A stretch of DNA of 64,000 bases. It comes from Adenophora triphylla var. japonica (Eukaryota; Streptophyta; Magnoliopsida; Asterales; Campanulaceae). Numbering within the stretch: the first letter of the stretch is position 1; each line of letters starts with the position of its first letter. The stretch is from the NCBI GenBank assembly GCA_022495995.1, contig JAFEMH010002500.1, positions 1 to 64,000 on the forward strand, written 5' to 3'. The notes under the pieces were generated by a model. The model made no database searches. It had not been told where the DNA came from and worked only from the letters and a program-made list of their open reading frames with translations. The position numbers and the translations under genes were made by a program. Shown here piece by piece: positions 11,128-22,869 of this stretch.

Positions 11128-13175
11128 TGTGAGGCAATGGCAAAGAAAATTGATGCCCTTGAAAAGAATGAGACTTGGTCTCTTGAAACACTACCTCCTG
11201 GAAAGAAAGCCATTCCTTGTAAGTGGGTATATAAAATTAAATATAATTCAGATGGAACAATTGGGAGGTATAAAGCTCGCCTAGTTATTATGGGCAATGC
11301 TCAGGTCGACGGTATTGACTTCACGGAGACGTTTGCACCAGTAGCAAATATGGTGAGTGTTCGCACTTTCTTGGCTATTGTTGTTGCTAGAAATTGGGAG
11401 CTTCACCAGTTAGATGTTAACAATGCTTTTCTTCTTGGCGATCTTCATGAGGAGGTTTATATGCATCTTCCCCCCGATTTCTCTTCTGATAAACCTAATA
11501 ATGTTTGCCGTCTTGGCAAATCTTTGTATGGTCCGCGTCAATCTCCTCGTAACTGGTTTGCAAAATTGAGTACGGCTCTTCGTTCTTATGGTTTTGTCAG
11601 TCTAAGGCAGACTATACTTTGTTTACTTAGGCCAATCAGACTTTTAAACCCTTGTACTATTATGAAGCTGCGGTTTTAACCATCGTTGTTTATTTTTTGC
11701 AATTTTAACCATCCTTCTAATATTATGCAGTCATATTAACCTTATTCTCAAACTCCGTTAAAAAAATCTAATTTTCGTTAAATAATTTAACGAAACATAA
11801 CAAGATTATAACCTAGATGATGACTTGATTATAATTTTATGCATGTATCGCGGACATATATTTACTCCGTTAAAAAAAGCCCCTAGTTTCTCACTCTATG
11901 TTGCGCTCTTATCGTTTTTAGGGCTTTTTTTTCCTCTGACGTAAATATATGTCCGCGATACATGCATAAAATTATAACCAAGTCATCATCTAGGTTATAA
12001 TCTTGTTATGTTTTGTTAAATTATTAAACGAAAGTTAGATTTTTTAACGGAGTTTGGGAATAAGGTTAATATGACAGCGTAATATTAGAAGGGTGGTTAA
12101 AATTGTCAAAAAAAAACAACGATGGTTAAAACAGCAGCTTCATAATAGTACAAGGGTTTAAAAGTCTGATTGGCCGTTTACTTATCGACGAGGAGCTATT
12201 TTTTTGGCCTTGTTAGTTTATGTCGATGATATTATTCTTGCCGGTAATGATAGGGACGCATGTCAAAAGGTCAAAGCTTATTTTGATTCTTGTTTTCAGA
12301 TTAAGGATCTTGGGAAATTAAAATATTTTCTCGGCATTGAAATAGCTAGAAGACCAGAAGGTTTGTTTCTTTGCCAAAGAAAATATGCCCTTGACATTTT
12401 ATCAGAAACTGGGTTGTTGGGATGTAAACCAACCAGTTTTCCGATAGAACAAAATCATAAGCTCGCTCTTAGTGATGGCCCTGATTATGAAGATCCGGGC
12501 AGATATCGTCGGTTGGTTGGCCGTTTGATTTATCTCACTATTACACGGCCTGAACTTTGTTATGCAGTGCATATATTGTCACCATTTATGCAACATCCTA
12601 AGCATACACATTATGATGCCGTTTTGCGAGTTTTGCGTTACATTAAGATGAATCTCGGCCAAGGTATCATGTTTCAGTCTGATAGTGATCTCCAATTGTA
12701 TTCTTATTGCGACTCAGATTGGGCGAGTTGTCCTCTTACTCGCCGTTCTCTTACCGGGTACTTTGTCATGCTTGGCTCTTCTCCGATTTCGTGGAAATGC
12801 AAGAAGCAGCTAACAGTTTCTCGTTCTTCGGCCGAGGCCGAGTACCGCTCTATGGCTTCAGCAATTTCAGAATTATTATGGCTTAAAACTTTCCTTTCAT
12901 CTCTTGAGGTTTCTCATACTCAACCCATGCGGTTGTTTTGCAACAATCAAGCTGCCATTCATATTGCCTCCAATCCGATATTTCATGAACGAACAAAGCA
13001 TATTGAAATCGATTGTCATTTTGTGCGGGATCATGTGATTGCTGGTACTATTTCAACAACCTACGTTCGTACAGATTTGCAACTAGCGGATATCTTCACG
13101 AAAGCCTTGGGCCAGAAAAGGTTTGAGTTTCTGTTACGCAAGTTGGGCATTCGTTCCTTACATGCTCCAACTTGA
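11128..13175 (+). pseudogene. Copia reverse transcriptase and RNase H, split by a MULE insertion
   Basis: The first RT part (11137-11620) carries WSLETLPPGKKAIPCKWVYK, RYKARLVIMG, FAPVANMVSVRTFLAI and LHQLDVNNAFLLGDL. It is cut after LFTY by the element at 11630-12175. The second part resumes at about 12185 with the catalytic LLVYVDDIILAGND and continues through KYFLGIEIAR, YRRLVGRLIYL and TRPELCYAVHILSPFM. RNase H follows with SYCDSDWASCPLTRRSLTGY, the SRSSAEAEYRSMA motif and HIEIDCHFVRD. The last codons end at 13175, just before the purine tract. With the insertion and one duplication removed, the two parts are contiguous. Confidence 0.88.
11630..12175. mobile_element. Non-autonomous MULE-type foldback element
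   Basis: A 546-bp insertion begins GGCCAATCAGACTTTTAAAC and ends with its inverse. The terminal inverted repeats are ~235 bp (about 11630-11865 and 11941-12175) around a ~75-bp loop. It is flanked by a perfect 9-bp duplication GTTTACTTA (11621-11629 and 12176-12184). Long TIRs plus a 9-bp duplication are the Mutator superfamily signature. There is no ORF. It interrupts the Copia reverse transcriptase and so arrived later. Confidence 0.93.
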
Positions 13176-13182
13176 GGGGGAG
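13174..13182 (+). promoter_or_regulatory. Polypurine tract of the Copia element
   Basis: GAGGGGGAG sits directly before the right LTR, the expected plus-strand primer. It overlaps the last codons of the RNase H frame. Confidence 0.85.
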
Positions 13183-13351
13183 TGTTAGATAATGATGTAC
13201 ATAATTAAGATAGTCTAGATTAGATGTATATAATTAACATGGTCCAGAATGTATTAGTATGTTCTAGTAGCATTCCTTGATGTAATTGTACCTATAAATA
13301 TGTTTCATGTAAATGCCAAAAGGCATCAGTTCATTCCTCTAAATTTTAACT
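13183..13351 (+). repeat. Copia 3' LTR
   Basis: This is the same length as the left LTR and differs from it only in AATTAACATGG (left AATTAATATGG) and GTAATTGT (left GTAACTGT). It is followed at once by the TCTTT duplication. Confidence 0.93.
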
Positions 13352-13469
13352 TCTTTGGGTATTGAACTTTTGTCCGAGATCTTGTATGAGACATAAGACT
13401 TGTATGTATGGTGAGACCGGGATATGGTTGACGATTCCACTTGGTGTGCGAGCTGTACCGAGGACAACA

Positions 13470-15036
13470 TGTAGGTGTTAGTGCCCTAGGCCTATAGAGA
13501 TAGACCTTTATGTAATGTCATTGTTCATTTATATATGAGATTGCTTCTTTGATTATTATATGTGTTTGCATGTTTAGTTATAATAATCGTGTCCCTAGTA
13601 CTTATGAAGCACTAGTATGAAGTCTAATGGATAATCATATGATGATTATATGCATGGAGATGCACATTAGATTCATGGGTACTTGTTAGAGAACAAGGTA
13701 CTGGACTTGACCCATTATGAGATTTATGTCATGGTCATATGTCATAATTAAATCTCATATAGTCATATCATTGATATCCTTTCGACTCGAGATTATCATC
13801 GTCTTCCGCTTGATGAATATCATGTTTGATATAGTTTAACGTTATCTTTAACCGGATGACAATAAGGGCTATCATTGGCATGGTATGATTCTTGTTGGGA
13901 AGAATGACAAGTCAAGATGGAAATTGATCCTCGTAAAGAGAGATGCTTGCTTCGCCACTCGTAAGTAAGATTGATGTAGTGCATGGCCATGCCCGAATGA
14001 ATTAATGTGATTAATGTCATTCGATTAATCAATTTACTTGGTAACGAGAAAGCATTGAACAATATGAGTTGACGTGGACCATGACTCATGTTCAATATAA
14101 CATCATGTGACAATGGGATTGTGATATGTTCTATGTAGGAAAATCGAACTTGATAATCATACTATTTGGGTAGGCATGATGGCTTGCTAGAGTCCGCTCA
14201 TGTCTTATGAGGATCGATGTGATCGGACTCATTGCCAACATAGTATGGTCCTATGGGGTCACACGCATCGAACGAATTGTCAAAAATGAAGAAAATGGGT
14301 TTTCTGGGCTCAGGGGACGACTCGGTTCTCGCTGCCGAACCAAGTCGTGCCTTACGAAGGGACGCCTGTGTTCAGCCGGGAGTTGTCCCGAGGGACGACT
14401 CGTGCTCGGGGCACGAGTCGTGCCCAAAGGGACGACTCGTCCCGTGAGCTAAGCCAAGTCGTGCCTCTTGCAGGACGCCAGATCGCTGGGAGCCGCAGAG
14501 GGGACGACTCGTGCCCTGGGGGACGAGTCGTCCCGTCGGGCCTGGACTGATACGTAAATGGCCTGATTTTAGGGTTTTCGCAAAGGGCTTTTATTTGTAA
14601 CGTATAAATAATTGCCCCTGGTTGCCCTAGCCGTCATTAGAATTTTTTGGCTTGAGAGAAACACTTAAAGTGGGAGATTTCAATTGAGAATTGAGAATCA
14701 AACACCACCAAATCCATTGTTCTTCATTGATTGAAAGGTGTTTCAATCAATTGGATCTAGCAATCCTCCTAGAAGAGTTCTAGGGTTCGTTCCGCGCGTG
14801 GATAAACATAGAGGATCTTCGTTCATCAAGATCTTTGGTTCGTGATTCCCGTTCGTTCATCAAGGATTAACAAGATCATTCAACTGAGTTCGGGTCAAGT
14901 TTATCAAAGGCAAAAGCATTCAAGGTTGGTAATTCTATTTCATCTCTCTTAATTATTCATCTAGAACGGATTCTAGGGCTTGGGGTTTTTCGAGTTATTG
15001 CTTATTCCGCTGCGCATGGACCCTCGAAACCCTACA
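13470..15036 (+). mobile_element. Solo LTR of an unidentified LTR retrotransposon
   Basis: A 1567-bp block begins TGTAGGTGTTAGTGCCCTAG and ends CGAAACCCTACA, so the termini form a TGTAGG...CCTACA inverted repeat. It is flanked by the 5-bp duplication CAACA (13465-13469 and 15037-15041). It contains TATAAATA at 14603-14610 and then a transcribed-type region, but no primer-binding site, gag or pol. These features fit an LTR left after unequal recombination between two LTRs. The open frames within it (for example 14207-14452) are GC-rich and lack any domain. Orientation is inferred from the TATA box. Confidence 0.88.
14300..14545. repeat. GC-rich block of palindromic GGGACGACTCGTGCC-type repeats
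   Basis: Inside the solo LTR, GGACGACTCGT and its complement ACGAGTCGTCC recur many times at short spacing, giving local GC content far above the flanks and the potential for multiple stem-loops. The block lies ~60-300 bases upstream of the LTR TATA box, where an enhancer would sit. Function is unknown. Confidence 0.75.
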
Positions 15037-15220
15037 CAACATGTGTAGGAGTATTTGATATTGTGTGCTTATGCCACGTGTCACAGTTTGATTGGAGGCT
15101 CAATGTCGTTTTAAAATAAATGTCGTTTTTTTCTAAAAAAAAAAATAGAGTTAATGCATTTTTATCATTGTGCAATATATGTGCAAACAAATATCGTACA
15201 TTTCTTAAATAGAAAATTTT

Positions 15221-15482
15221 GGGAGAAACCTGTTTCTCCATATGTTATAAAAAATCATGTTTTTAAATATATCGGCTTGGTTTTTTAAAGCCTAAACTCA
15301 CTGTTTTAAGGCATAAACTTGCTATTTTATTTTCTAGCTTAAACTCAGAGTTTTAACGCCTAAACTCACTATTTTATTTTCTAGGTATTTTAGGCATAAA
15401 CTCAATGTTTTAAGGTCTAAACTTGATATTTTTAAGGATGAAAGTGGGTTTTTTATAACTTATGGAGAAACAGGTTTCCCCT
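15221..15482. mobile_element. Small foldback element (MITE-like)
   Basis: GGGAGAAACCTGTTTCTCCA at 15221 is matched in inverse by TATGGAGAAACAGGTTTCCC ending near 15480, giving TIRs of ~35 bp. The interior repeats TAAACTCACTATTTTATTTT-like segments. No clear target duplication was found, so the superfamily is open. Confidence 0.6.
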
Positions 15483-15525
15483 AAAACTTACTCTTACTTA
15501 AAATGTTCAAATGCGACACTTTTTT

Positions 15526-15643
<118 letters not shown>

Positions 15644-16085
15644 ATAAGAGAAAAGTAAGACACAATTAAAATAATATGCATTTTTTGAAAATAACCATTA
15701 AACCATTATGGATATTCAGTATGGAATCCATCTGATTCTCAGTTAATAAAATTAATTAATTTCCAAACCATTTTCCTTTTTGCCAATTTTGCTTAATCAA
15801 ACAACGTCGTCGTTTAACTTGGCTGCGTCAACGATCGAGATCTAATCGCATTGAATGCTGCCATCCCCACAAAATACCTCATGCAAAATAGCCTACCACT
15901 TCCCTTCCTCGCACACAAAGTTCCCTCCTCGCACACAAACACACACACGCATAGAACACCTAGTTAATTACATGTTACAATCCCCTTCGTTCTCGAGAAA
16001 ATTATAGTCCTAATCAACTACGTACTCAAAAACCAAGCAGGTCATTTATACTACGACATGCTACATTGGATTAATTAATTAAAGG

Positions 16086-19000
16086 ATGATGGTTCCGGCC
16101 GGCGGTAATCGGAAGATTTCCTCTAAAACAAAGAGATTTTCGATAATGGATCCGATTCGTTATATGTTAACTGAGCAACGGCTGGTTTTCGTGTTGATCG
16201 GAATAGCCGTTGCAGCGGCGGTGGCTTTCACCGTGGTTCCGATGACATCGTCGTCGTTGCCGATTGAACGGATCTCTGAGCCGGCGCGTCATGTGCCTCG
16301 CCGATTTGCGTATGAGCTTTACAAAAGCGGGCTGGTATTGGGCCATAATTATATTGGAGGTATACTAACGAATTACATTGCATTGTTTGCATGTTTGATT
16401 TGGTGATTATTTCTGACTTTATTTTGTAATTGAATTTTTCACTATTAAGAATATGAAATGGTGAAAGATGACATTTTCCGAAGATGTTGTACCTTGTGCA
16501 TCAGAAATTTGTACATTATACTAGAAAATTGCCACATAAAGATATATAGGCATTGCTCTTAGGTAGTTACTCCATATAAAGAATCTCAATATCGTTCCTT
16601 ATTGTTTACAATTCATATATTTTGAAGTAATTTACATGAAAATCTTTTAAGTATTACAACCTCTAAAACTAAATGCAGGTGGGAAGATTCCATTGGAATT
16701 GAAATCAAAGAGGTTGAGGATATTGGTGACAGGCGGGGCCGGTTTTGTAGGGAGCCACCTTGTGGACCGTCTGATGGCTCGTGGGGACAACGTTCTCGTG
16801 GTTGATAATTTCTTCACGGGTCGAAAAGAGAACCTATTTCACCATCTGCAGAACCCACGGTTCGAGCTGATCAGACATGATGTAGTCGAGCCCATATTGT
16901 TGGAGGTTGATCAGATTTACCATCTGGCTTGTCCTGCTTCCCCTGTTCATTACAAGTTCAACCCTGTCAAAACTATCATATCCTTTTTCCCTTCTCATGC
17001 TATTTTCATACTAGAGAGGTATCTTTTTTACTTTCTCCTTTTCATAATAAATGTCGCACTTTCTTTTTTGGATTATTCCTAAGTAACATGTTTATAGAAG
17101 ACTATATAAGTAGTCTTAGTGCAATTTATCATTGTACAAGCAATGTACAAAAAATTAAAATACATTACTTCGAAAGTTTGACAAGTCAGCTGCGACACTT
17201 ATTATGAGACGATTCAAAAATTCAAGGACAAGGGACCAATGCTACTAGAGAGCCAATATATCCATTTTCCACGCCCTTATTGAGTTCACCCCTTCATACT
17301 TCAATCTATTGTACTTTTCAACAGATTAAAGCATGAAAGAGGATTAATAGAAAGAGGAGTGGAAATCAGCCAAGAGTGGGATGAAGTCATGGTCCCCTTA
17401 ATAGTTGATGTTGGTCCCACGTAAGCCCAATAAATCATTGGCGTTTGGTCTAAAAGAGGGGGCGTGTCTCTATCCCCATCTTTAACTGTAACAGAGCAGC
17501 AATGACTGAGGAGGAGCAGAAGTTCCAAATCCATTATATTACCTATATTTTAGAATGATTATGGTTTTGATATAGTGTGCATTCTGGGTAAGGTTGTTAA
17601 TGAAACTAGGTTTGAGAAGTCCTTGACTCTTGGCTAGAATGAGTTCACAAGACAAATGTTGTGGGGACGCTTAATATGTTAGGACTGGCAAAAAGAGTTG
17701 GGGCAAGGTTCTTGTTGACAAGCACCAGCGAAGTGTACGGTGATCCACTCCAACATCCCCAGGTCGAGACATATTGGGGCAATGTCAACCCAATTGGTGA
17801 GTTAATCCATAAAATACTCTTATAATGCAGACTTTTTATGTCATAGCTATGTCCATGCCTCCATGGAGGATCTCTGATGAATAATGGAATCAGGTGTTCG
17901 GAGTTGTTATGATGAGGGGAAGCGCACAGCAGAGACATTAACTATGGACTACCACAGAGGACTCAACATTGAGGTTAATTCTAAACTCATTCATCCTTTT
18001 TATTTTCTCTGTAAATTTTCTTCAGTTTTAACATTTTTTGTTAATACCCTTTTTTTTTAACAGGTTAGAATTGCTAGAATTTTCAACACCTATGGACCAC
18101 GTATGTGCATCGATGATGGACGTGTTGTTAGCAATTTTGTTGCCCAGGTGCTTCTGTTTAGTAAATGATTAAGAAAAAATATAAAGTATGTCATGTGTAT
18201 CTTAGCTTTTTGAAGTTTCTTAATTGGGATTTCATGTGACCAAACAGGCCCTGAGGAAGGAACCGATGACAGTTTATGGAGATGGGAAGCAAACAAGGAG
18301 TTTCCAATACGTTTCAGACTTGGTAATCTCATGTTATTCTTCTTTTTTTCATTAAGAGAACAGCATTTTGAAAAGGCGAAAACAAAAGCTTGTAAGTAAA
18401 TATTTACTCATGTTAGGGAAGGGGAGGGGTTGGAACCGCTGCTCCCTATGGCCAAGATATTGTTGCGGCCCCTTGTTAGTGAATTCTATGTAGGATCCAA
18501 CACCTATGGTCTATTTAATCCCAGCCACTGATCATACAGTAAGAGAGACGTGACTCCATCAGTCCATCTTCACCTTACGTAGTAGCGTTGCAGCATATTG
18601 GGTTCTGAAGTAGTTTCTTGTCCGGGGTTCAAATTATGATAATTTTGATGTGACAAGAGGAGGGGGTTAGGTTTGTTTGCTGAATTTTCTTGCATCCTTG
18701 TGAACCCATTTTCAAACTGCTTGTACAAATGATCCATGGAGATGATTAAATTGACAAGAGAAAAGTTTTTTTTTTTTTTTTTTTTTTTTTGTGTGTGATA
18801 ATGAACAGGTGGAAGGCCTAATGAGGTTGATGGAAGGAGACCATGTCGGACCGTTCAATCTTGGCAACCCTAGTGAATTCACCATGCTTGAACTTGCTAA
18901 GGTATATCTAAGCATTTTACCTCTTCATATTTTCATCACTTTTGATCTAGTAAAGTTTATAGGTCAAACGTCACCGAACTTTCATTTTGACCATCGTACT

Positions 19001-19616
19001 TTTATATTAATATAAAAACCACTGCATGTGGGAAAACCTATCATCCCAATACCAAATTCGTGCCCTAATTCGCGAATTTGGGACCGGAGATGATATGTTT
19101 TTCGAGTATAGTGATTTTTATGTTACTAAAAAAATACAATGATTAAAGAAAGTATTATCAAAGTACAGTGGACAAAAACGAACTTAGGTCAAGTTTATAA
19201 TCAAAGGGTTGAAATGAGTTGCAGCCAATTATACTACCAACAATTTTTGAGCAATTTATTTGTCAATCTCAGTAGATGAAGGACCAACAAAAAGAAAGTG
19301 ATTAATTATGCAATTGAATTGTTCAATAATCTGCATTTTTCACATTGCTTGTACCTTAGTAAAATTTAAAAGACCAAAGACTATTTCTTTACAGACTTGT
19401 GTATATATGCAGGTGGTGCAAGAAACAATTGACCCAAATGCAAAGATAGAATTCAGACCGAACACAGAAGATGATCCTCACAAGAGAAAGCCAGACATTT
19501 CAAAGGCGAAAGAGCTCCTCGGATGGCAACCAAAGGTGTCTCTAAAGAAAGGCCTACCCCTTATGGTTTCCGACTTCCGAGAGCGCATATTCGGCGACCA
19601 AAAATTGTCAGCTTAG
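16086..19616 (+). CDS. UXS: UDP-glucuronate decarboxylase (UDP-xylose synthase), membrane-anchored type
   Basis: The enzyme converts UDP-glucuronate to UDP-xylose, the donor for xylan and xyloglucan, using bound NAD+. Coding exons are 16086-16359, 16679-16977, 17649-17796, 17894-17973, 18064-18147, 18248-18322, 18809-18901 and 19413-19616. Phases close to 418 residues, slightly short of the ~435-445 I recall for Arabidopsis Golgi forms. A basic N-terminus and one hydrophobic span (about residues 33-51, [18 protein letters not shown]) indicate a type II Golgi protein. The SDR fold shows GGAGFVG (110-116), the TSTSEVYG serine region (215-222) and catalytic YDEGK (Tyr246, Lys250). [20 protein letters not shown] and [16 protein letters not shown] are family hallmarks. 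Introns are GT-AG except the second, which appears AT-AC. There is no internal stop; the gene looks functional. Paralogue number cannot be assigned. Confidence 0.95.
16978..17648 (+). other. Putative U12-type AT-AC intron in the UXS gene
   Basis: Exon 2 ends in ACT ATC and exon 3 starts AAG ACA AAT, as homologous proteins require ([13 protein letters not shown]). The 671-bp intron then begins ATATCCTTTTT and ends TTCAC. ATATCCTT is the U12 5' splice consensus. TCCTTGAC at 17620-17627 fits the U12 branch-site consensus TTCCTTRAY, ~22 bases from the acceptor. No GT-AG pair restores both the frame and these residues. Confidence 0.85.
18952..19205. mobile_element. MITE-like foldback in UXS intron 7
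   Basis: GAACTTTCATTTTGACCATC...GTACTTT on the left is matched in inverse by AAAGTACAGTGGACAAAAAC...GAACTT on the right, ~250 bases apart. The ends are imperfect and no target duplication was identified. It lies wholly within the intron. Confidence 0.5.
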
Positions 19617-20764
19617 CCTTTTGCCTTTTTTTTTATTTTCTTGAAATGAACTAGCTAGGAAGAACACAAAATAGTAAGATAAATAAAGGAAGAATAAGAG
19701 ATGTCACTCCAAATTAAGAGTGAGTTCCTTGATCTCTATTACTTCCTTCAACAATAAATTTTTGACCATTTTTCTTTCTTTTTCGAAATTTATAGAGCCA
19801 TTTGAATATGTAGTATTTGTATGTGATTTTGTGCTCATATTTACATGTGCTGAGTTTTGAAAAGTAAGGGATTCAACCAGTGGTACAAAAAAGTTGTACA
19901 AAAGATTTTGAAGCCGAAATGAGGCAAATTTTAGGACTGAATACCTAGTGCCAGTCCAATTTGTTGTTGTATTTGTAAGCTATTTTGTGCCCATACTTAC
20001 ATAATGTTTTGGAAAGTAAGGGGGATTCAATGCCAATTTTTGGGAAATTGTAGGACTCAAGGCCCCGTTTGTTTGGAGAAAAATGTTTTTCCCATTTTTC
20101 GATATTTGATAACCATCGAAAAATAAAATCAACGAAAAAGATTTTTCGGTCAACGAATGAAAATGGGTTTTTACCAATAAGAATAAGACCTTGAGATAGG
20201 GTGAAATTTACCAATAAAAATAAACATTTTTGAAACTCGCTAATAAATCCTTGCTAAAAATGTGGACAAAAATATCTATAACTGCAATTCTTCCTCAACA
20301 TGTTTTCTCATGTCTATCTTATTTCATAATGTCGAAACTGCCCATCGCTACCCTCCCTCCGTCTTTACGTTCTAAATCTAGGGCTTCTAAATCGTTTACG
20401 GCCAAGGAGTGATCGGCGGCCCAGGCGCCGGTCAAGCCTACGTTTTGCCCCGCAGCTTCAGCGCTAATCGTACACCTCCGCCGACAACGAAGATCTATTG
20501 GCAGTAACGAGATCACAAAGGCGGAATTGGAATTGTTCTTTCAACAGCATCTGAGACAGCAACGGCAGACGGTGGCGAAATCGGGGGTGCCGAGAAACTT
20601 TAGTGTTGGGATGGGTAGGATTTATGAAGAAGGGGAAAATTGTGATGAGGATGTTAGTGTTCTTTATTTCATTATCCATTGAACTTAAGCCATTTACAGT
20701 TGCTCTTTGTTTCTTCAATACCCCCCTCACCACCTTTCTTTTTGTCTCTTTTATTTAAAAAAAC
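19617..20764. other. Downstream of UXS; no intact gene
   Basis: This holds the probable UXS 3' untranslated region and then AT-rich sequence. TTTGTGCCCATACTTACAT and TTTGTGCTCATATTTACAT (about 19983 and 19830) mark a degenerate duplication of ~155 bases. A possible coding remnant lies at about 20330-20650. Confidence 0.5.
20330..20650 (+). pseudogene. Possible coding remnant of unknown family
   Basis: After a frame change near 20411 the plus strand reads a protein-like segment including ITKAELELFFQQHLRQQ and VAKSGVPRNFSVGMGRIYEE. Base composition is higher in GC than the surroundings. There is no start, domain or splice structure that I recognise. Chance is possible. Confidence 0.25.
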
Positions 20765-20937
20765 TAGTACTTTGCCCGTCTTCAAGGACACGAATTTTTT
20801 TTTTTTAATTTAAAAAAAAAAAAATTAAGAGCAAAATGAAAAAGGGACTAATGTATGAAAGCAAAATAGAAAAAAATTCATTTAAAACTATTCATTCAAT
20901 TAATTCTTCACTCCCTTTCCTCATTTATACTATAGAT
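20765..20937. repeat. Dispersed non-autonomous repeat, copy 1
   Basis: It starts ACTAGTACTTTGCCCGTC and ends TTTATACTATAGATTC with GCAAAATG and AACTATTCATT blocks inside. The same start (ACTAG...CCCGT), inner blocks and end (TTTATACTATAGAT) recur at 35959-36341. Target duplications and the superfamily are not clear. Confidence 0.5.
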
Positions 20938-22079
20938 TCACACTTTACAACAGCTTTTTCAAATTTTATAATGTGGGTTTGTTCCCTTTGAATCGTAATT
21001 CTATTGGGTTAGTTTACAATTCTTTGTTTCATGATTACCTGGGTTTTAAATTTTGAGGGTAATTTATTTGATTTTATTTTTTTTCAAAAGTTCCACTATT
21101 GGTGTACTTGGTTATAATTGTTCATAAAAATGATTTTCTTGGTTGTTGTATATTGAATATAGCAAGATTGTTGTATATTGAATATAGCAAGATTCATGTA
21201 TACAAATTTTGGTGTAAATAACTGTGAATTCTATTTCAAATTTACTTAAATAATTGTGAAAGAGAATTGATTTATGTTATAACTGTGTTGGTTATTTTAT
21301 AAACTGAAAATTCTATTTCACATTAATGTTTTATAAATTTTCACAGTTGTTCATCCTTATCCATTGTTTGTGAAATAACTGTGATGTGTATTTCACAGTT
21401 ATTTTACTTAAACAACTAATAAAATTTTGAAATGTGATGTGTATTTCACAGTTATTTTGGTTAGAGTTTGGTGAAAAACTAATATTTCTTATGAAATTTG
21501 GACACAAGTTTTGGTGTAAAACTGTGAATTCTATTTCACAGTTATTTAAATAACTGTGAAATATAATTGATTTATGTTATAACTTTTTGGTTTATGTTAT
21601 AAACTGATAATTCTATTTCATATTAATGTTTTATAGGTTTTCTAAGTTGTTTTTTATTAGAGTTCGTTTATGTTATAACTGTGCGGTAGATTTCTCAGAT
21701 ATTTATGTCATTTTTTTAGAACAACTGTATGGCAAATTTCAAAGTTGTTAGTGTTTTTATTAACTGGAAAAAAAAGAATAGAGAGAAAGAGGGAGGGAGA
21801 ATGCATATTGAGTGCGAAGCAGCGATTCCTAATTTTCACCCATCAAGAGCATAAGGCGTTGGTACGTGCAGGAATTGCATTTAGGGATATTTTTGGCCAC
21901 ATTTTTAGTAGGGACTTATTGACGAGTTTTGAAAATTTTTGTATTTATTATCGATTTCATTTGGATGAGGGGTTTATTGCTCAAAGCCCCCAATGAAAAA
22001 TAGGCTTGTTTCATCAGAAATATGTTTTTTCGAATTTCTCATTCTCAAGACATTTTTCGAAAAATGTTTCTTAATACCA
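20938..22079. other. Gene-free AT-rich stretch with recurring ACTGTGAAWT motifs
   Basis: AACTGTGAATTCTATTTCA, TGTGATGTGTATTTCACAGT and related palindromic pieces recur at least eight times between 21200 and 21740, often as TTTCACAGTTATTT. TTGTTGTATATTGAATATAG is tandemly repeated at 21140-21190. No coding evidence. Confidence 0.55.
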
Positions 22080-22320
22080 TCACCCCCAACCACCACCCAC
22101 CCACACCTCCCAACCCCCACTACACCCTTCCTCCCTCCCTTCCCTTCCCCTCACCCCCCCCCCCAACCCCCTCCCTCCCCCTTATCAATTTTTTTTATCA
22201 ACTCTCTTGCCGTTCCTCCAACCCCCACCTCATTCCCCCACCCCATCCCCTCCCCTATCATTTTATTTTTTGCTCATATTTTTTTTATCAACTCTTCAGC
22301 TGTCCCTCTAATTTAATTAA
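22080..22320. repeat. C-rich polypyrimidine tract
   Basis: CCACCC, CCCTCCCT and a run of ten C's make an almost pure pyrimidine strand, with two related TTTTTTTATCAACTCT segments. Frames through it encode proline-rich low complexity and are not genes. Confidence 0.7.
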
Positions 22321-22418
22321 GGACTATGTAAATATCTCTTTAAAAAAATCCAATATTAACTTTTATATGCACTTTATAGTTTCTTACATACAGTGTCCAT
22401 CCATCCAACCAAAACACA

Positions 22419-22869
<451 letters not shown>

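Larger units (their letters stand above)
7921..13351 (+). mobile_element. Ty1/Copia LTR retrotransposon with a nested MULE element
   Basis: A complete insertion has two 169-bp LTRs (7921-8089 and 13183-13351), a 5-bp target duplication TCTTT (7916-7920 and 13352-13356), and a primer-binding site directly after the left LTR. It also has a purine tract GAGGGGGAG before the right LTR. The order gag, protease, integrase, reverse transcriptase, RNase H defines Copia. The LTRs differ at only two positions (both C/T), so insertion is fairly recent. The coding part has in-frame stops and at least one frameshift, and is split by the element at 11630-12175, so it cannot be autonomous. Confidence 0.95.

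Noticed and set aside
14207..14550. Overlapping GC-rich ORFs
   Set aside because: They lie inside the solo LTR over the GGACGACTCGT repeats; all three frames are open because of composition.
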